Below, piece by piece: positions 1-12,571 of a DNA stretch of 64,000 nucleotides. Within the stretch, counting starts at the first letter, position 1. Each line of letters begins with the position of its first letter. Location of the stretch: assembly GCA_932294295.1 (NCBI GenBank), contig OW028585.1, forward strand, positions 17,486,360 to 17,550,359, written 5' to 3'. The DNA is from Alitta virens (taxonomy: Eukaryota; Annelida; Polychaeta; Phyllodocida; Nereididae). Under the pieces are notes generated by a model that worked only from the letters and a program-made list of their open reading frames with translations, had not been told where the DNA came from and searched no databases. Made by a program: the position numbers and the translations under genes.

Positions 1-114
1 AGCTGGCTGGAATCTTCCCAGCTGGAGGTAACTCTGAGACCTGTCTCCCAGCTGGATCATTCCCAGCTGGTATATAAGCCAGCTGACAAGGAATAGAGCT
101 GGATCCATCCTAGT

Positions 115-745
115 TAATGGTACCAAACATTGGTGCTTAATGGATAGCTTACTATCCAGCAACCAGAAATTAGTTTGGCTCAGTTTGATTTTCTATGTTA
201 AAACGACACATACAAATCTGAAAGCTGGGTATATAGATTGGTAGCACAAACATGGTAGTGTATTTACTAGATAGCCGAAACTCTTGCCTACGTAATGGTA
301 CCAAATATTTGTGCTAACTTGATAGCTAACTATCTAGCTACCAGAAATTTGTTCGGCTAACTGTAATTTTTGCTGATAAAATGACACATAACAATCTGGG
401 AGCTGGGTATATAGATTGGTAGCACAAACATGGTAGTGTATTTACTAGATAGCCGAAACTCTTGACTACGTAATGGTACCAAATATTTGTGCTAACTTGA
501 TAGCTAACTATCTAGCTACCAGAAATTTGTTCGGCTAACTGTAATTTTTGCTGATAAAATGACACATAACAATCTGGGAGCTGGGTATATAGATTGGTAG
601 CAGAAATATGGTGGTGTATTTACTAGATAGCCTCGACTCTTGGCTACTTAATGGTACCAAATATTTGTGCTTAATGGGTAGCTAACTATCCAGCTACCAG
701 AAATCTGTTTGGCTTAGTGTAATTTTTTATGATAAATATTGGTAC
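115..745 (+). repeat. 178-bp monomer array, forward orientation
   Basis: The landmark TAATGGTACCAAA recurs at 115, 293, 471 and 649, an exact 178-bp period, with the last monomer partial. The same array lies 4,608 and 9,216 bp downstream. The monomer is the reverse-complement relative of the monomers at 2,451-3,150. Confidence 0.88.
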
Positions 746-1598
746 CTGCTATTCCATCAGCTATTCATTGCTATGAACATAAGGGCATGTACGGCTTCCC
801 GATAACCAAACATTTGCCCAGATCGTTTTCTGGCAACTGAATGGGAACTAGAACACTGGAACTGGGAACTGACTTCATGTTACTGGCAGCTGGCTTGTAG
901 CTGACTAGGAACTAGAACTGGAAGCTGAGTTCACTTTACTGGGAACTGACTAGTAGCCGATTGGGAACTGGAATCTTTATTATCTAGCATTTATTGACAT
1001 TCAAAAGTAGAGATACATCAGGAAACATGCAGTGTCTTTACAAAATAATTTCTAGATCTATATATTTTACCACTTTCAGTTATAGAAATCAGGACAAACT
1101 ATACAGACAATCATTATCCTGCATCATCCTGCCTACATTTTTGCTATTATTAGGCCTCTCTGGCCTAACATAACAATACCAGCAGGGAAAGTTAGGTGAA
1201 AATTTACAGCTGGGTAGTAGGCTTAGTTGGAACTCAGCTGGCTGGGAAGAAATGCTAAGAAATGTCAGCTGGCTAAGAAAGTTGCTAGCTGGGTAAATTG
1301 AATGGCTGGCTGGCTAAGACGGTTGCTAGCTGGGTGAATTTAATTGGCTGGCTGGCATAGAAAATAATCATCAATGGGCTGGCTGGCACCAGTGCTTATG
1401 CAGTAGCTGGTAGCACACCACAACCTGTTATTCACTTTTATCTGTTATTCATCAAAGCACCAGCTGGCTGGAATCTTCCAAGCTGGAGGTAACTCTGAGA
1501 CCTGTCTCCCAGCTGGATCATTTCCAGCTGGCATATAAGCCAGCTGACAAGGACTTGAGCTGGATCCATCCTAGCTGGCAAATTCTCAAATTATTGAG

Positions 1599-1812
1599 GC
1601 TCCAGCTAGTGACCTCTAGCTAGCTGGCAGTCTCCCAGTTGCAGTGGCGATGCTTGTTATTTTTCAACTTATTGAGGAGGCAGCTGGTAACCTCTAGCTA
1701 GCTTGCAGTCTCCCAGCTGCAGTGACGATGCTTGCTATTTTTCAACTTATTAAGGCTCCAGCTAGTGACCTCCTGCTAGCTTGCAGTCTCCCAGCTGCAC
1801 TGGAAATTCTTG
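1599..1812 (+). repeat. 78-bp VNTR inside the composite unit
   Basis: Repeat starts fall at 1,599, 1,677 and 1,755, an exact 78-bp period. Each copy contains a GACCTC segment, AGTCTCCCAG and TTTTTCAACTTATT. Copy number differs between blocks: about three here, one in the third block near 3,335, and four at 12,555-12,835. Confidence 0.85.
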
Positions 1813-2450
1813 TGATACAGCTGTACTTTTATATACTCCCTCTCATCTGGCTTTATTATCTAGCATTTATTGACATTCAAAAGTAGAGATACATAGGGAA
1901 AAAATGCAGTGTTTTACAAAATAATTTCTAGATCTATATATTTTACCACTTTCAGTCATAAAACAGACTTCAGTAGAAACCAGGACAAAATATACAGACA
2001 ATCATTATCCTGCATCATCCTGCCTACATTTTTGCTATTATTAGGCCTCTCTGGCCTAACATAACAATACCAGCTGGAAAAGTTAGGGCAAAATTTACAG
2101 CTGGGTGGTAGGCTTAGTTGGAACTCAGCTGGCTGGGAAGAAATGCTAAGAAATGTCAGCTGACTAAGTTGCTAGCTGGGTAAATTGAATTGGCTGGCTG
2201 GCTAAGACGGTTGCTAGCTGGGTGAATTTAATTGGCTGGCTGGCTTAGAAAATAATCATCAATGGGCTGGCTGGCACCAGTGCTTATGCAGTAGCTGGTT
2301 AGTCAGAAAAAATTAATAACAGATGAGTTTCCTAGACTGATCACTTTTCAATTCTATTGTCTATGAAACATATAGAAACTGAATATCAGCCTGCTAGCCA
2401 CCCTTTGTAAAATTTGCTGGTGGTGTGCTCCTGTTTTCTCAAAGAAATTT

Positions 2451-3150
2451 AACCTTGCTCAACAAATTTATGCTAGCTGAGTAGTTAGCTATCCAGTAAG
2501 CACCAATATTTGGTACCATTAAATAGCCAATGGTTACGGCTATCTAATAAATACACTACCAAATTTCTGCTACCATTCTAAACACCCAGCTCTCAACTTT
2601 GAAGTTGTCGTTTTCTCCAAAAAATTTAACCTTGCTCAACAAATATCTGGTAGCTGAGTAGTTAGCTATCCAGTAAGCACCAATATTTGGTACCAATAAA
2701 TAGCCAATGGTTACGGCTATCTAATAGATACACTACCAAATTTCTGCTACCATTCTAAACACCCAGCTCCCAACTTTGAAGTTGTCGTTTTCTCCAAAAA
2801 ATTTAACCTTGCTCAACAAATTTCTGGTAGCTGAGTAGTTAGCTATCCAGTAAGCACCAATATTTGGTACCATTAAATAGCCAATGGTTACAGATTTCTA
2901 ATAGATACACTACCAAATTTCTGCTACCATTCTAAACACCCAGCTACCAAATTTTAAATTGTCGTTTTCTCCAAAAAATTTAACCTTGCTCAACAAATTT
3001 CTGGTAGCTGGATAGTTAGCTATCTAGTAAGCACCAATATTTGGTACTATTAAATAGCCAATGGTTAAGGCTATCTAATAAATACACCACTAAATTTCTG
3101 CTACCATTCTAAATACCCAGTTCCCAGATTTTAATGTGTCATTTTCTTAA
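2451..3150 (-). repeat. 177-bp monomer array, inverted orientation (block 2)
   Basis: AACCTTGCTC marks monomer starts at 2,451, 2,628, 2,805 and 2,982, an exact 177-bp period. On the minus strand these align with the forward monomers at 115-745 through shared runs such as GGTACCA, TAGCTAACTA and GTGTATTTA. The unit therefore contains the same satellite in both orientations. Confidence 0.85.
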
Positions 3151-4034
3151 AAGCACACCATGACCTGTTATTCACTTTTATCTGTTATTCATCAAAGCAC
3201 CAGCTGGCTGGAATCTTCCCAGCTGGAGGTAACTCGGAGACCTGTCTCCCAGCTGGATCATTCCCAGCTGGTATATAAGCCAGCTGACAAGGACTTGAGC
3301 TGGATCCATCCTAGCTGGCAAATTCTCAAATTATTGAGGCTCCAGCTAGTGACCTCCTGCTAGCTTGCAGTCTCCCAGCTGCACTGGAAATTCTTGTGAT
3401 ACAGCTGTACTTTTATATACTCCCTCTCATCTGGCTTTATTATCTAGCATTTATTGACATTCAAAAGTAGAGATACATAAGGAAAAAATGCAGTGTTTTA
3501 CAAAATAATTTCTAGATCTATATATTTTACCACTTTCAGTCATAAAACAGACTTCAGTAGAAACCAGGACAAAATATACAGACAATCATTATCCTGCATC
3601 ATCCTGCCTACATTTTTGCTATTATTAGGCCTCTCTTGCCTAACATAACAATACCAGCTGGAAAAGTTAGGGCAAAATTTACAGCTGGGTGGTAGGCTTA
3701 GTTGGAACTCAGCTGACTGGGAAGAAATGCTAAGAAATGTCAGCTGACTAAGTTGCTAGCTGGGTAAATTGAATTGGCTGGCTGGCTAAGACGGTTGCTA
3801 GCTGGGTGAATTTAATTGGCTGGCTGGCTTAGAAAATAATCATCAATGGGCTGGCTGGCACCAGTGCTTATGCAGTAGCTGGTTAGTCAGAAAAAATTAA
3901 TAACAGATGAGTTTCCTAGACTGATCACTTTTCAATTCTATTGTCTATGAAACATATAGAAACTGAATATCAGCCTGCTAGCCACCCTTTGTAAAATTTG
4001 CTGGTGGTGTGCTCCTGTTTTCTCAAAGAAATTT

Positions 4035-4560
4035 AACCTTGCTCAACAAATTTATGCTAGCTGAGTAGTTAGCTATCCAGTAAGCACCAATATTTAGTAC
4101 CATTAAATAGCCAATGGTTACGGCTATCTAATAAATACACTACCAAATTTCTGCTATCATTCTAAACACCCAGCTCCCAACTTTGAAGTTGTCGTTTTCT
4201 TCAAAAAATTTTACCTTGCCCAACAAATATCTGGTAGCTGAGTAGTTAGCTATCCAGTAAGCACCAATATTTGGTACCAATAAATAGCCAATGGTTACGG
4301 CCATCTAATAGATACACTACCAAATTTCTGCTACCATTCTAAACACCCAGCTTCCAAATTTTAAATTGTTGTTTTCTCCAAAAAATTTAACCTTGCTCAA
4401 CAAATTTATGGTAGCTGGATAGTTAGCTATCTAGTAAGCACCAATATTTGGTACTATTAAATAGCCAATGGTTAAGGCTATCTAATAAATACACAACAAA
4501 ATTTCTGCTACCATTCTAAATACCCAGTTCCCAGATTTTAATGTGTCATTTTCTTAAAAG
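4035..4560 (-). repeat. 177-bp monomer array, inverted orientation (block 3)
   Basis: Three monomers start at 4,035, 4,212 and 4,389 with a 177-bp period, in the same orientation as the block 2 array. The block has one monomer fewer than block 2. The array is repeated 4,608 bp downstream. Confidence 0.85.
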
Positions 4561-4608
4561 CACACCATGACCTGTTATTCACTTTTATCTGTTATTCAAC
4601 AAAGCACC

Positions 4609-7600
4609 AGCTGGCTGGAATCTTCCCAGCTGGAGGTAACTCTGAGACCTGTCTCCCAGCTGGATCATTCCCAGCTGGTATATAAGCCAGCTGACAAGGA
4701 ATAGAGCTGGATCCATCCTAGTTAATGGTACCAAACATTGGTGCTTAATGGATAGCTTACTATCCAGCAACCAGAAATTAGTTTGGCTCAGTTTGATTTT
4801 CTATGTTAAAACGACACATACAAATCTGAAAGCTGGGTATATAGATTGGTAGCACAAACATGGTAGTGTATTTACTAGATAGCCGAAACTCTTGCCTACG
4901 TAATGGTACCAAATATTTGTGCTAACTTGATAGCTAACTATCTAGCTACCAGAAATTTGTTCGGCTAACTGTAATTTTTGCTGATAAAATGACACATAAC
5001 AATCTGGGAGCTGGGTATATAGATTGGTAGCACAAACATGGTAGTGTATTTACTAGATAGCCGAAACTCTTGACTACGTAATGGTACCAAATATTTGTGC
5101 TAACTTGATAGCTAACTATCTAGCTACCAGAAATTTGTTCGGCTAACTGTAATTTTTGCTGATAAAATGACACATAACAATCTGGGAGCTGGGTATATAG
5201 ATTGGTAGCAGAAATATGGTGGTGTATTTACTAGATAGCCTCGACTCTTGGCTACTTAATGGTACCAAATATTTGTGCTTAATGGGTAGCTAACTATCCA
5301 GCTACCAGAAATCTGTTTGGCTTAGTGTAATTTTTTATGATAAATATTGGTACCTGCTATTCCATCAGCTATTCATTGCTATGAACATAAGGGCATGTAC
5401 GGCTTCCCGATAACCAAACATTTGCCCAGATCGTTTTCTGGCAACTGAATGGGAACTAGAACACTGGAACTGGGAACTGACTTCATGTTACTGGCAGCTG
5501 GCTTGTAGCTGACTAGGAACTAGAACTGGAAGCTGAGTTCACTTTACTGGGAACTGACTAGTAGCCGATTGGGAACTGGAATCTTTATTATCTAGCATTT
5601 ATTGACATTCAAAAGTAGAGATACATCAGGAAACATGCAGTGTCTTTACAAAATAATTTCTAGATCTATATATTTTACCACTTTCAGTTATAGAAATCAG
5701 GACAAACTATACAGACAATCATTATCCTGCATCATCCTGCCTACATTTTTGCTATTATTAGGCCTCTCTGGCCTAACATAACAATACCAGCAGGGAAAGT
5801 TAGGTGAAAATTTACAGCTGGGTAGTAGGCTTAGTTGGAACTCAGCTGGCTGGGAAGAAATGCTAAGAAATGTCAGCTGGCTAAGAAAGTTGCTAGCTGG
5901 GTAAATTGAATGGCTGGCTGGCTAAGACGGTTGCTAGCTGGGTGAATTTAATTGGCTGGCTGGCATAGAAAATAATCATCAATGGGCTGGCTGGCACCAG
6001 TGCTTATGCAGTAGCTGGTAGCACACCACAACCTGTTATTCACTTTTATCTGTTATTCATCAAAGCACCAGCTGGCTGGAATCTTCCAAGCTGGAGGTAA
6101 CTCTGAGACCTGTCTCCCAGCTGGATCATTTCCAGCTGGCATATAAGCCAGCTGACAAGGACTTGAGCTGGATCCATCCTAGCTGGCAAATTCTCAAATT
6201 ATTGAGGCTCCAGCTAGTGACCTCTAGCTAGCTGGCAGTCTCCCAGTTGCAGTGGCGATGCTTGTTATTTTTCAACTTATTGAGGAGGCAGCTGGTAACC
6301 TCTAGCTAGCTTGCAGTCTCCCAGCTGCAGTGACGATGCTTGCTATTTTTCAACTTATTAAGGCTCCAGCTAGTGACCTCCTGCTAGCTTGCAGTCTCCC
6401 AGCTGCACTGGAAATTCTTGTGATACAGCTGTACTTTTATATACTCCCTCTCATCTGGCTTTATTATCTAGCATTTATTGACATTCAAAAGTAGAGATAC
6501 ATAGGGAAAAAATGCAGTGTTTTACAAAATAATTTCTAGATCTATATATTTTACCACTTTCAGTCATAAAACAGACTTCAGTAGAAACCAGGACAAAATA
6601 TACAGACAATCATTATCCTGCATCATCCTGCCTACATTTTTGCTATTATTAGGCCTCTCTGGCCTAACATAACAATACCAGCTGGAAAAGTTAGGGCAAA
6701 ATTTACAGCTGGGTGGTAGGCTTAGTTGGAACTCAGCTGGCTGGGAAGAAATGCTAAGAAATGTCAGCTGACTAAGTTGCTAGCTGGGTAAATTGAATTG
6801 GCTGGCTGGCTAAGACGGTTGCTAGCTGGGTGAATTTAATTGGCTGGCTGGCTTAGAAAATAATCATCAATGGGCTGGCTGGCACCAGTGCTTATGCAGT
6901 AGCTGGTTAGTCAGAAAAAATTAATAACAGATGAGTTTCCTAGACTGATCACTTTTCAATTCTATTGTCTATGAAACATATAGAAACTGAATATCAGCCT
7001 GCTAGCCACCCTTTGTAAAATTTGCTGGTGGTGTGCTCCTGTTTTCTCAAAGAAATTTAACCTTGCTCAACAAATTTATGCTAGCTGAGTAGTTAGCTAT
7101 CCAGTAAGCACCAATATTTGGTACCATTAAATAGCCAATGGTTACGGCTATCTAATAAATACACTACCAAATTTCTGCTACCATTCTAAACACCCAGCTC
7201 TCAACTTTGAAGTTGTCGTTTTCTCCAAAAAATTTAACCTTGCTCAACAAATATCTGGTAGCTGAGTAGTTAGCTATCCAGTAAGCACCAATATTTGGTA
7301 CCAATAAATAGCCAATGGTTACGGCTATCTAATAGATACACTACCAAATTTCTGCTACCATTCTAAACACCCAGCTCCCAACTTTGAAGTTGTCGTTTTC
7401 TCCAAAAAATTTAACCTTGCTCAACAAATTTCTGGTAGCTGAGTAGTTAGCTATCCAGTAAGCACCAATATTTGGTACCATTAAATAGCCAATGGTTACA
7501 GATTTCTAATAGATACACTACCAAATTTCTGCTACCATTCTAAACACCCAGCTACCAAATTTTAAATTGTCGTTTTCTCCAAAAAATTTAACCTTGCTCA

Positions 7601-9216
7601 ACAAATTTCTGGTAGCTGGATAGTTAGCTATCTAGTAAGCACCAATATTTGGTACTATTAAATAGCCAATGGTTAAGGCTATCTAATAAATACACCACTA
7701 AATTTCTGCTACCATTCTAAATACCCAGTTCCCAGATTTTAATGTGTCATTTTCTTAAAAGCACACCATGACCTGTTATTCACTTTTATCTGTTATTCAT
7801 CAAAGCACCAGCTGGCTGGAATCTTCCCAGCTGGAGGTAACTCGGAGACCTGTCTCCCAGCTGGATCATTCCCAGCTGGTATATAAGCCAGCTGACAAGG
7901 ACTTGAGCTGGATCCATCCTAGCTGGCAAATTCTCAAATTATTGAGGCTCCAGCTAGTGACCTCCTGCTAGCTTGCAGTCTCCCAGCTGCACTGGAAATT
8001 CTTGTGATACAGCTGTACTTTTATATACTCCCTCTCATCTGGCTTTATTATCTAGCATTTATTGACATTCAAAAGTAGAGATACATAAGGAAAAAATGCA
8101 GTGTTTTACAAAATAATTTCTAGATCTATATATTTTACCACTTTCAGTCATAAAACAGACTTCAGTAGAAACCAGGACAAAATATACAGACAATCATTAT
8201 CCTGCATCATCCTGCCTACATTTTTGCTATTATTAGGCCTCTCTTGCCTAACATAACAATACCAGCTGGAAAAGTTAGGGCAAAATTTACAGCTGGGTGG
8301 TAGGCTTAGTTGGAACTCAGCTGACTGGGAAGAAATGCTAAGAAATGTCAGCTGACTAAGTTGCTAGCTGGGTAAATTGAATTGGCTGGCTGGCTAAGAC
8401 GGTTGCTAGCTGGGTGAATTTAATTGGCTGGCTGGCTTAGAAAATAATCATCAATGGGCTGGCTGGCACCAGTGCTTATGCAGTAGCTGGTTAGTCAGAA
8501 AAAATTAATAACAGATGAGTTTCCTAGACTGATCACTTTTCAATTCTATTGTCTATGAAACATATAGAAACTGAATATCAGCCTGCTAGCCACCCTTTGT
8601 AAAATTTGCTGGTGGTGTGCTCCTGTTTTCTCAAAGAAATTTAACCTTGCTCAACAAATTTATGCTAGCTGAGTAGTTAGCTATCCAGTAAGCACCAATA
8701 TTTAGTACCATTAAATAGCCAATGGTTACGGCTATCTAATAAATACACTACCAAATTTCTGCTATCATTCTAAACACCCAGCTCCCAACTTTGAAGTTGT
8801 CGTTTTCTTCAAAAAATTTTACCTTGCCCAACAAATATCTGGTAGCTGAGTAGTTAGCTATCCAGTAAGCACCAATATTTGGTACCAATAAATAGCCAAT
8901 GGTTACGGCCATCTAATAGATACACTACCAAATTTCTGCTACCATTCTAAACACCCAGCTTCCAAATTTTAAATTGTTGTTTTCTCCAAAAAATTTAACC
9001 TTGCTCAACAAATTTATGGTAGCTGGATAGTTAGCTATCTAGTAAGCACCAATATTTGGTACTATTAAATAGCCAATGGTTAAGGCTATCTAATAAATAC
9101 ACAACAAAATTTCTGCTACCATTCTAAATACCCAGTTCCCAGATTTTAATGTGTCATTTTCTTAAAAGCACACCATGACCTGTTATTCACTTTTATCTGT
9201 TATTCAACAAAGCACC
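4609..9216. repeat. 4,608-bp composite tandem unit, copy 2
   Basis: Second full copy of the unit described at position 1, in direct orientation and apparently identical to copy 1 where compared. Such identity over 4.6 kb in non-coding repeat means very recent amplification, ongoing homogenisation, or an assembly duplication. Confidence 0.9.
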
Positions 9217-12200
9217 AGCTGGCTGGAATCTTCCCAGCTGGAGGTAACTCTGAGACCTGTCTCCCAGCTGGATCATTCCCAGCTGGTATATAAGCCAGCT
9301 GACAAGGAATAGAGCTGGATCCATCCTAGTTAATGGTACCAAACATTGGTGCTTAATGGATAGCTTACTATCCAGCAACCAGAAATTAGTTTGGCTCAGT
9401 TTGATTTTCTATGTTAAAACGACACATACAAATCTGAAAGCTGGGTATATAGATTGGTAGCACAAACATGGTAGTGTATTTACTAGATAGCCGAAACTCT
9501 TGCCTACGTAATGGTACCAAATATTTGTGCTAACTTGATAGCTAACTATCTAGCTACCAGAAATTTGTTCGGCTAACTGTAATTTTTGCTGATAAAATGA
9601 CACATAACAATCTGGGAGCTGGGTATATAGATTGGTAGCACAAACATGGTAGTGTATTTACTAGATAGCCGAAACTCTTGACTACGTAATGGTACCAAAT
9701 ATTTGTGCTAACTTGATAGCTAACTATCTAGCTACCAGAAATTTGTTCGGCTAACTGTAATTTTTGCTGATAAAATGACACATAACAATCTGGGAGCTGG
9801 GTATATAGATTGGTAGCAGAAATATGGTGGTGTATTTACTAGATAGCCTCGACTCTTGGCTACTTAATGGTACCAAATATTTGTGCTTAATGGGTAGCTA
9901 ACTATCCAGCTACCAGAAATCTGTTTGGCTTAGTGTAATTTTTTATGATAAATATTGGTACCTGCTATTCCATCAGCTATTCATTGCTATGAACATAAGG
10001 GCATGTACGGCTTCCCGATAACCAAACATTTGCCCAGATCGTTTTCTGGCAACTGAATGGGAACTAGAACACTGGAACTGGGAACTGACTTCATGTTACT
10101 GGCAGCTGGCTTGTAGCTGACTAGGAACTAGAACTGGAAGCTGAGTTCACTTTACTGGGAACTGACTAGTAGCCGATTGGGAACTGGAATCTTTATTATC
10201 TAGCATTTATTGACATTCAAAAGTAGAGATACATCAGGAAACATGCAGTGTCTTTACAAAATAATTTCTAGATCTATATATTTTACCACTTTCAGTTATA
10301 GAAATCAGGACAAACTATACAGACAATCATTATCCTGCATCATCCTGCCTACATTTTTGCTATTATTAGGCCTCTCTGGCCTAACATAACAATACCAGCA
10401 GGGAAAGTTAGGTGAAAATTTACAGCTGGGTAGTAGGCTTAGTTGGAACTCAGCTGGCTGGGAAGAAATGCTAAGAAATGTCAGCTGGCTAAGAAAGTTG
10501 CTAGCTGGGTAAATTGAATGGCTGGCTGGCTAAGACGGTTGCTAGCTGGGTGAATTTAATTGGCTGGCTGGCATAGAAAATAATCATCAATGGGCTGGCT
10601 GGCACCAGTGCTTATGCAGTAGCTGGTAGCACACCACAACCTGTTATTCACTTTTATCTGTTATTCATCAAAGCACCAGCTGGCTGGAATCTTCCAAGCT
10701 GGAGGTAACTCTGAGACCTGTCTCCCAGCTGGATCATTTCCAGCTGGCATATAAGCCAGCTGACAAGGACTTGAGCTGGATCCATCCTAGCTGGCAAATT
10801 CTCAAATTATTGAGGCTCCAGCTAGTGACCTCTAGCTAGCTGGCAGTCTCCCAGTTGCAGTGGCGATGCTTGTTATTTTTCAACTTATTGAGGAGGCAGC
10901 TGGTAACCTCTAGCTAGCTTGCAGTCTCCCAGCTGCAGTGACGATGCTTGCTATTTTTCAACTTATTAAGGCTCCAGCTAGTGACCTCCTGCTAGCTTGC
11001 AGTCTCCCAGCTGCACTGGAAATTCTTGTGATACAGCTGTACTTTTATATACTCCCTCTCATCTGGCTTTATTATCTAGCATTTATTGACATTCAAAAGT
11101 AGAGATACATAGGGAAAAAATGCAGTGTTTTACAAAATAATTTCTAGATCTATATATTTTACCACTTTCAGTCATAAAACAGACTTCAGTAGAAACCAGG
11201 ACAAAATATACAGACAATCATTATCCTGCATCATCCTGCCTACATTTTTGCTATTATTAGGCCTCTCTGGCCTAACATAACAATACCAGCTGGAAAAGTT
11301 AGGGCAAAATTTACAGCTGGGTGGTAGGCTTAGTTGGAACTCAGCTGGCTGGGAAGAAATGCTAAGAAATGTCAGCTGACTAAGTTGCTAGCTGGGTAAA
11401 TTGAATTGGCTGGCTGGCTAAGACGGTTGCTAGCTGGGTGAATTTAATTGGCTGGCTGGCTTAGAAAATAATCATCAATGGGCTGGCTGGCACCAGTGCT
11501 TATGCAGTAGCTGGTTAGTCAGAAAAAATTAATAACAGATGAGTTTCCTAGACTGATCACTTTTCAATTCTATTGTCTATGAAACATATAGAAACTGAAT
11601 ATCAGCCTGCTAGCCACCCTTTGTAAAATTTGCTGGTGGTGTGCTCCTGTTTTCTCAAAGAAATTTAACCTTGCTCAACAAATTTATGCTAGCTGAGTAG
11701 TTAGCTATCCAGTAAGCACCAATATTTGGTACCATTAAATAGCCAATGGTTACGGCTATCTAATAAATACACTACCAAATTTCTGCTACCATTCTAAACA
11801 CCCAGCTCTCAACTTTGAAGTTGTCGTTTTCTCCAAAAAATTTAACCTTGCTCAACAAATATCTGGTAGCTGAGTAGTTAGCTATCCAGTAAGCACCAAT
11901 ATTTGGTACCAATAAATAGCCAATGGTTACGGCTATCTAATAGATACACTACCAAATTTCTGCTACCATTCTAAACACCCAGCTCCCAACTTTGAAGTTG
12001 TCGTTTTCTCCAAAAAATTTAACCTTGCTCAACAAATTTCTGGTAGCTGAGTAGTTAGCTATCCAGTAAGCACCAATATTTGGTACCATTAAATAGCCAA
12101 TGGTTACAGATTTCTAATAGATACACTACCAAATTTCTGCTACCATTCTAAACACCCAGCTACCAAATTTTAAATTGTCGTTTTCTCCAAAAAATTTAAC

Positions 12201-12571
12201 CTTGCTCAACAAATTTCTGGTAGCTGGATAGTTAGCTATCTAGTAAGCACCAATATTTGGTACTATTAAATAGCCAATGGTTAAGGCTATCTAATAAATA
12301 CACCACTAAATTTCTGCTACCATTCTAAATACCCAGTTCCCAGATTTTAATGTGTCATTTTCTTAAAAGCACACCATGACCTGTTATTCACTTTTATCTG
12401 TTATTCATCAAAGCACCAGCTGGCTGGAATCTTCCCAGCTGGAGGTAACTCGGAGACCTGTCTCCCAGCTGGATCATTCCCAGCTGGTATATAAGCCAGC
12501 TGACAAGGACTTGAGCTGGATCCATCCTAGCTGGCAAATTCTCAAATTATTGAGGCTCCAGCTAGTGACCT
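9217..12571. repeat. 4,608-bp composite tandem unit, copy 3 (partial)
   Basis: The third copy matches the other two through the start of its third block. It departs near 12,571, where the 78-bp subrepeat has expanded relative to the matching place in copies 1 and 2. Beyond that point homology continues but with many substitutions, as expected at the edge of a tandem array. Confidence 0.88.

Larger units (their letters stand above)
1..4608. repeat. 4,608-bp composite tandem unit, copy 1 (AGCTGG family)
   Basis: The whole stretch recurs exactly 4,608 bp downstream; I found no differences where I compared the copies. The array probably began before the window, so the unit start is arbitrary. 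The unit has three related blocks, each starting with CAGCTGGCTGGAATC, near 1, 1,453 and 3,190. Each block carries a shared core (a run with TCTAGCATTTATTGACATTC, a GGCCTCTCTGGCC palindrome-like stretch, and a 42-bp tandem pair rich in GGCTGGCTGG). Block 1 has 177-178-bp monomers in one orientation; blocks 2 and 3 have them in the other. Short reading frames through it only translate the repeat. The organisation resembles a foldback element or satellite higher-order repeat. Confidence 0.9.

Noticed and set aside
3160..3363. 67-codon open frame repeated at 7,768 and 12,376, and in minus orientation at 60,049
   Set aside because: It recurs with the 4,608-bp unit and its sequence is a straight translation of CAGCTGG repeat; no start context, family or codon-position constraint. 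The same applies to the 61-codon minus frames at 4,585 and 9,193.
1..12571. CRISPR-like or prokaryotic array
   Set aside because: Repeats are 78, 177-178 and 4,608 bp with no unique spacers, and the DNA is intron-bearing eukaryotic.
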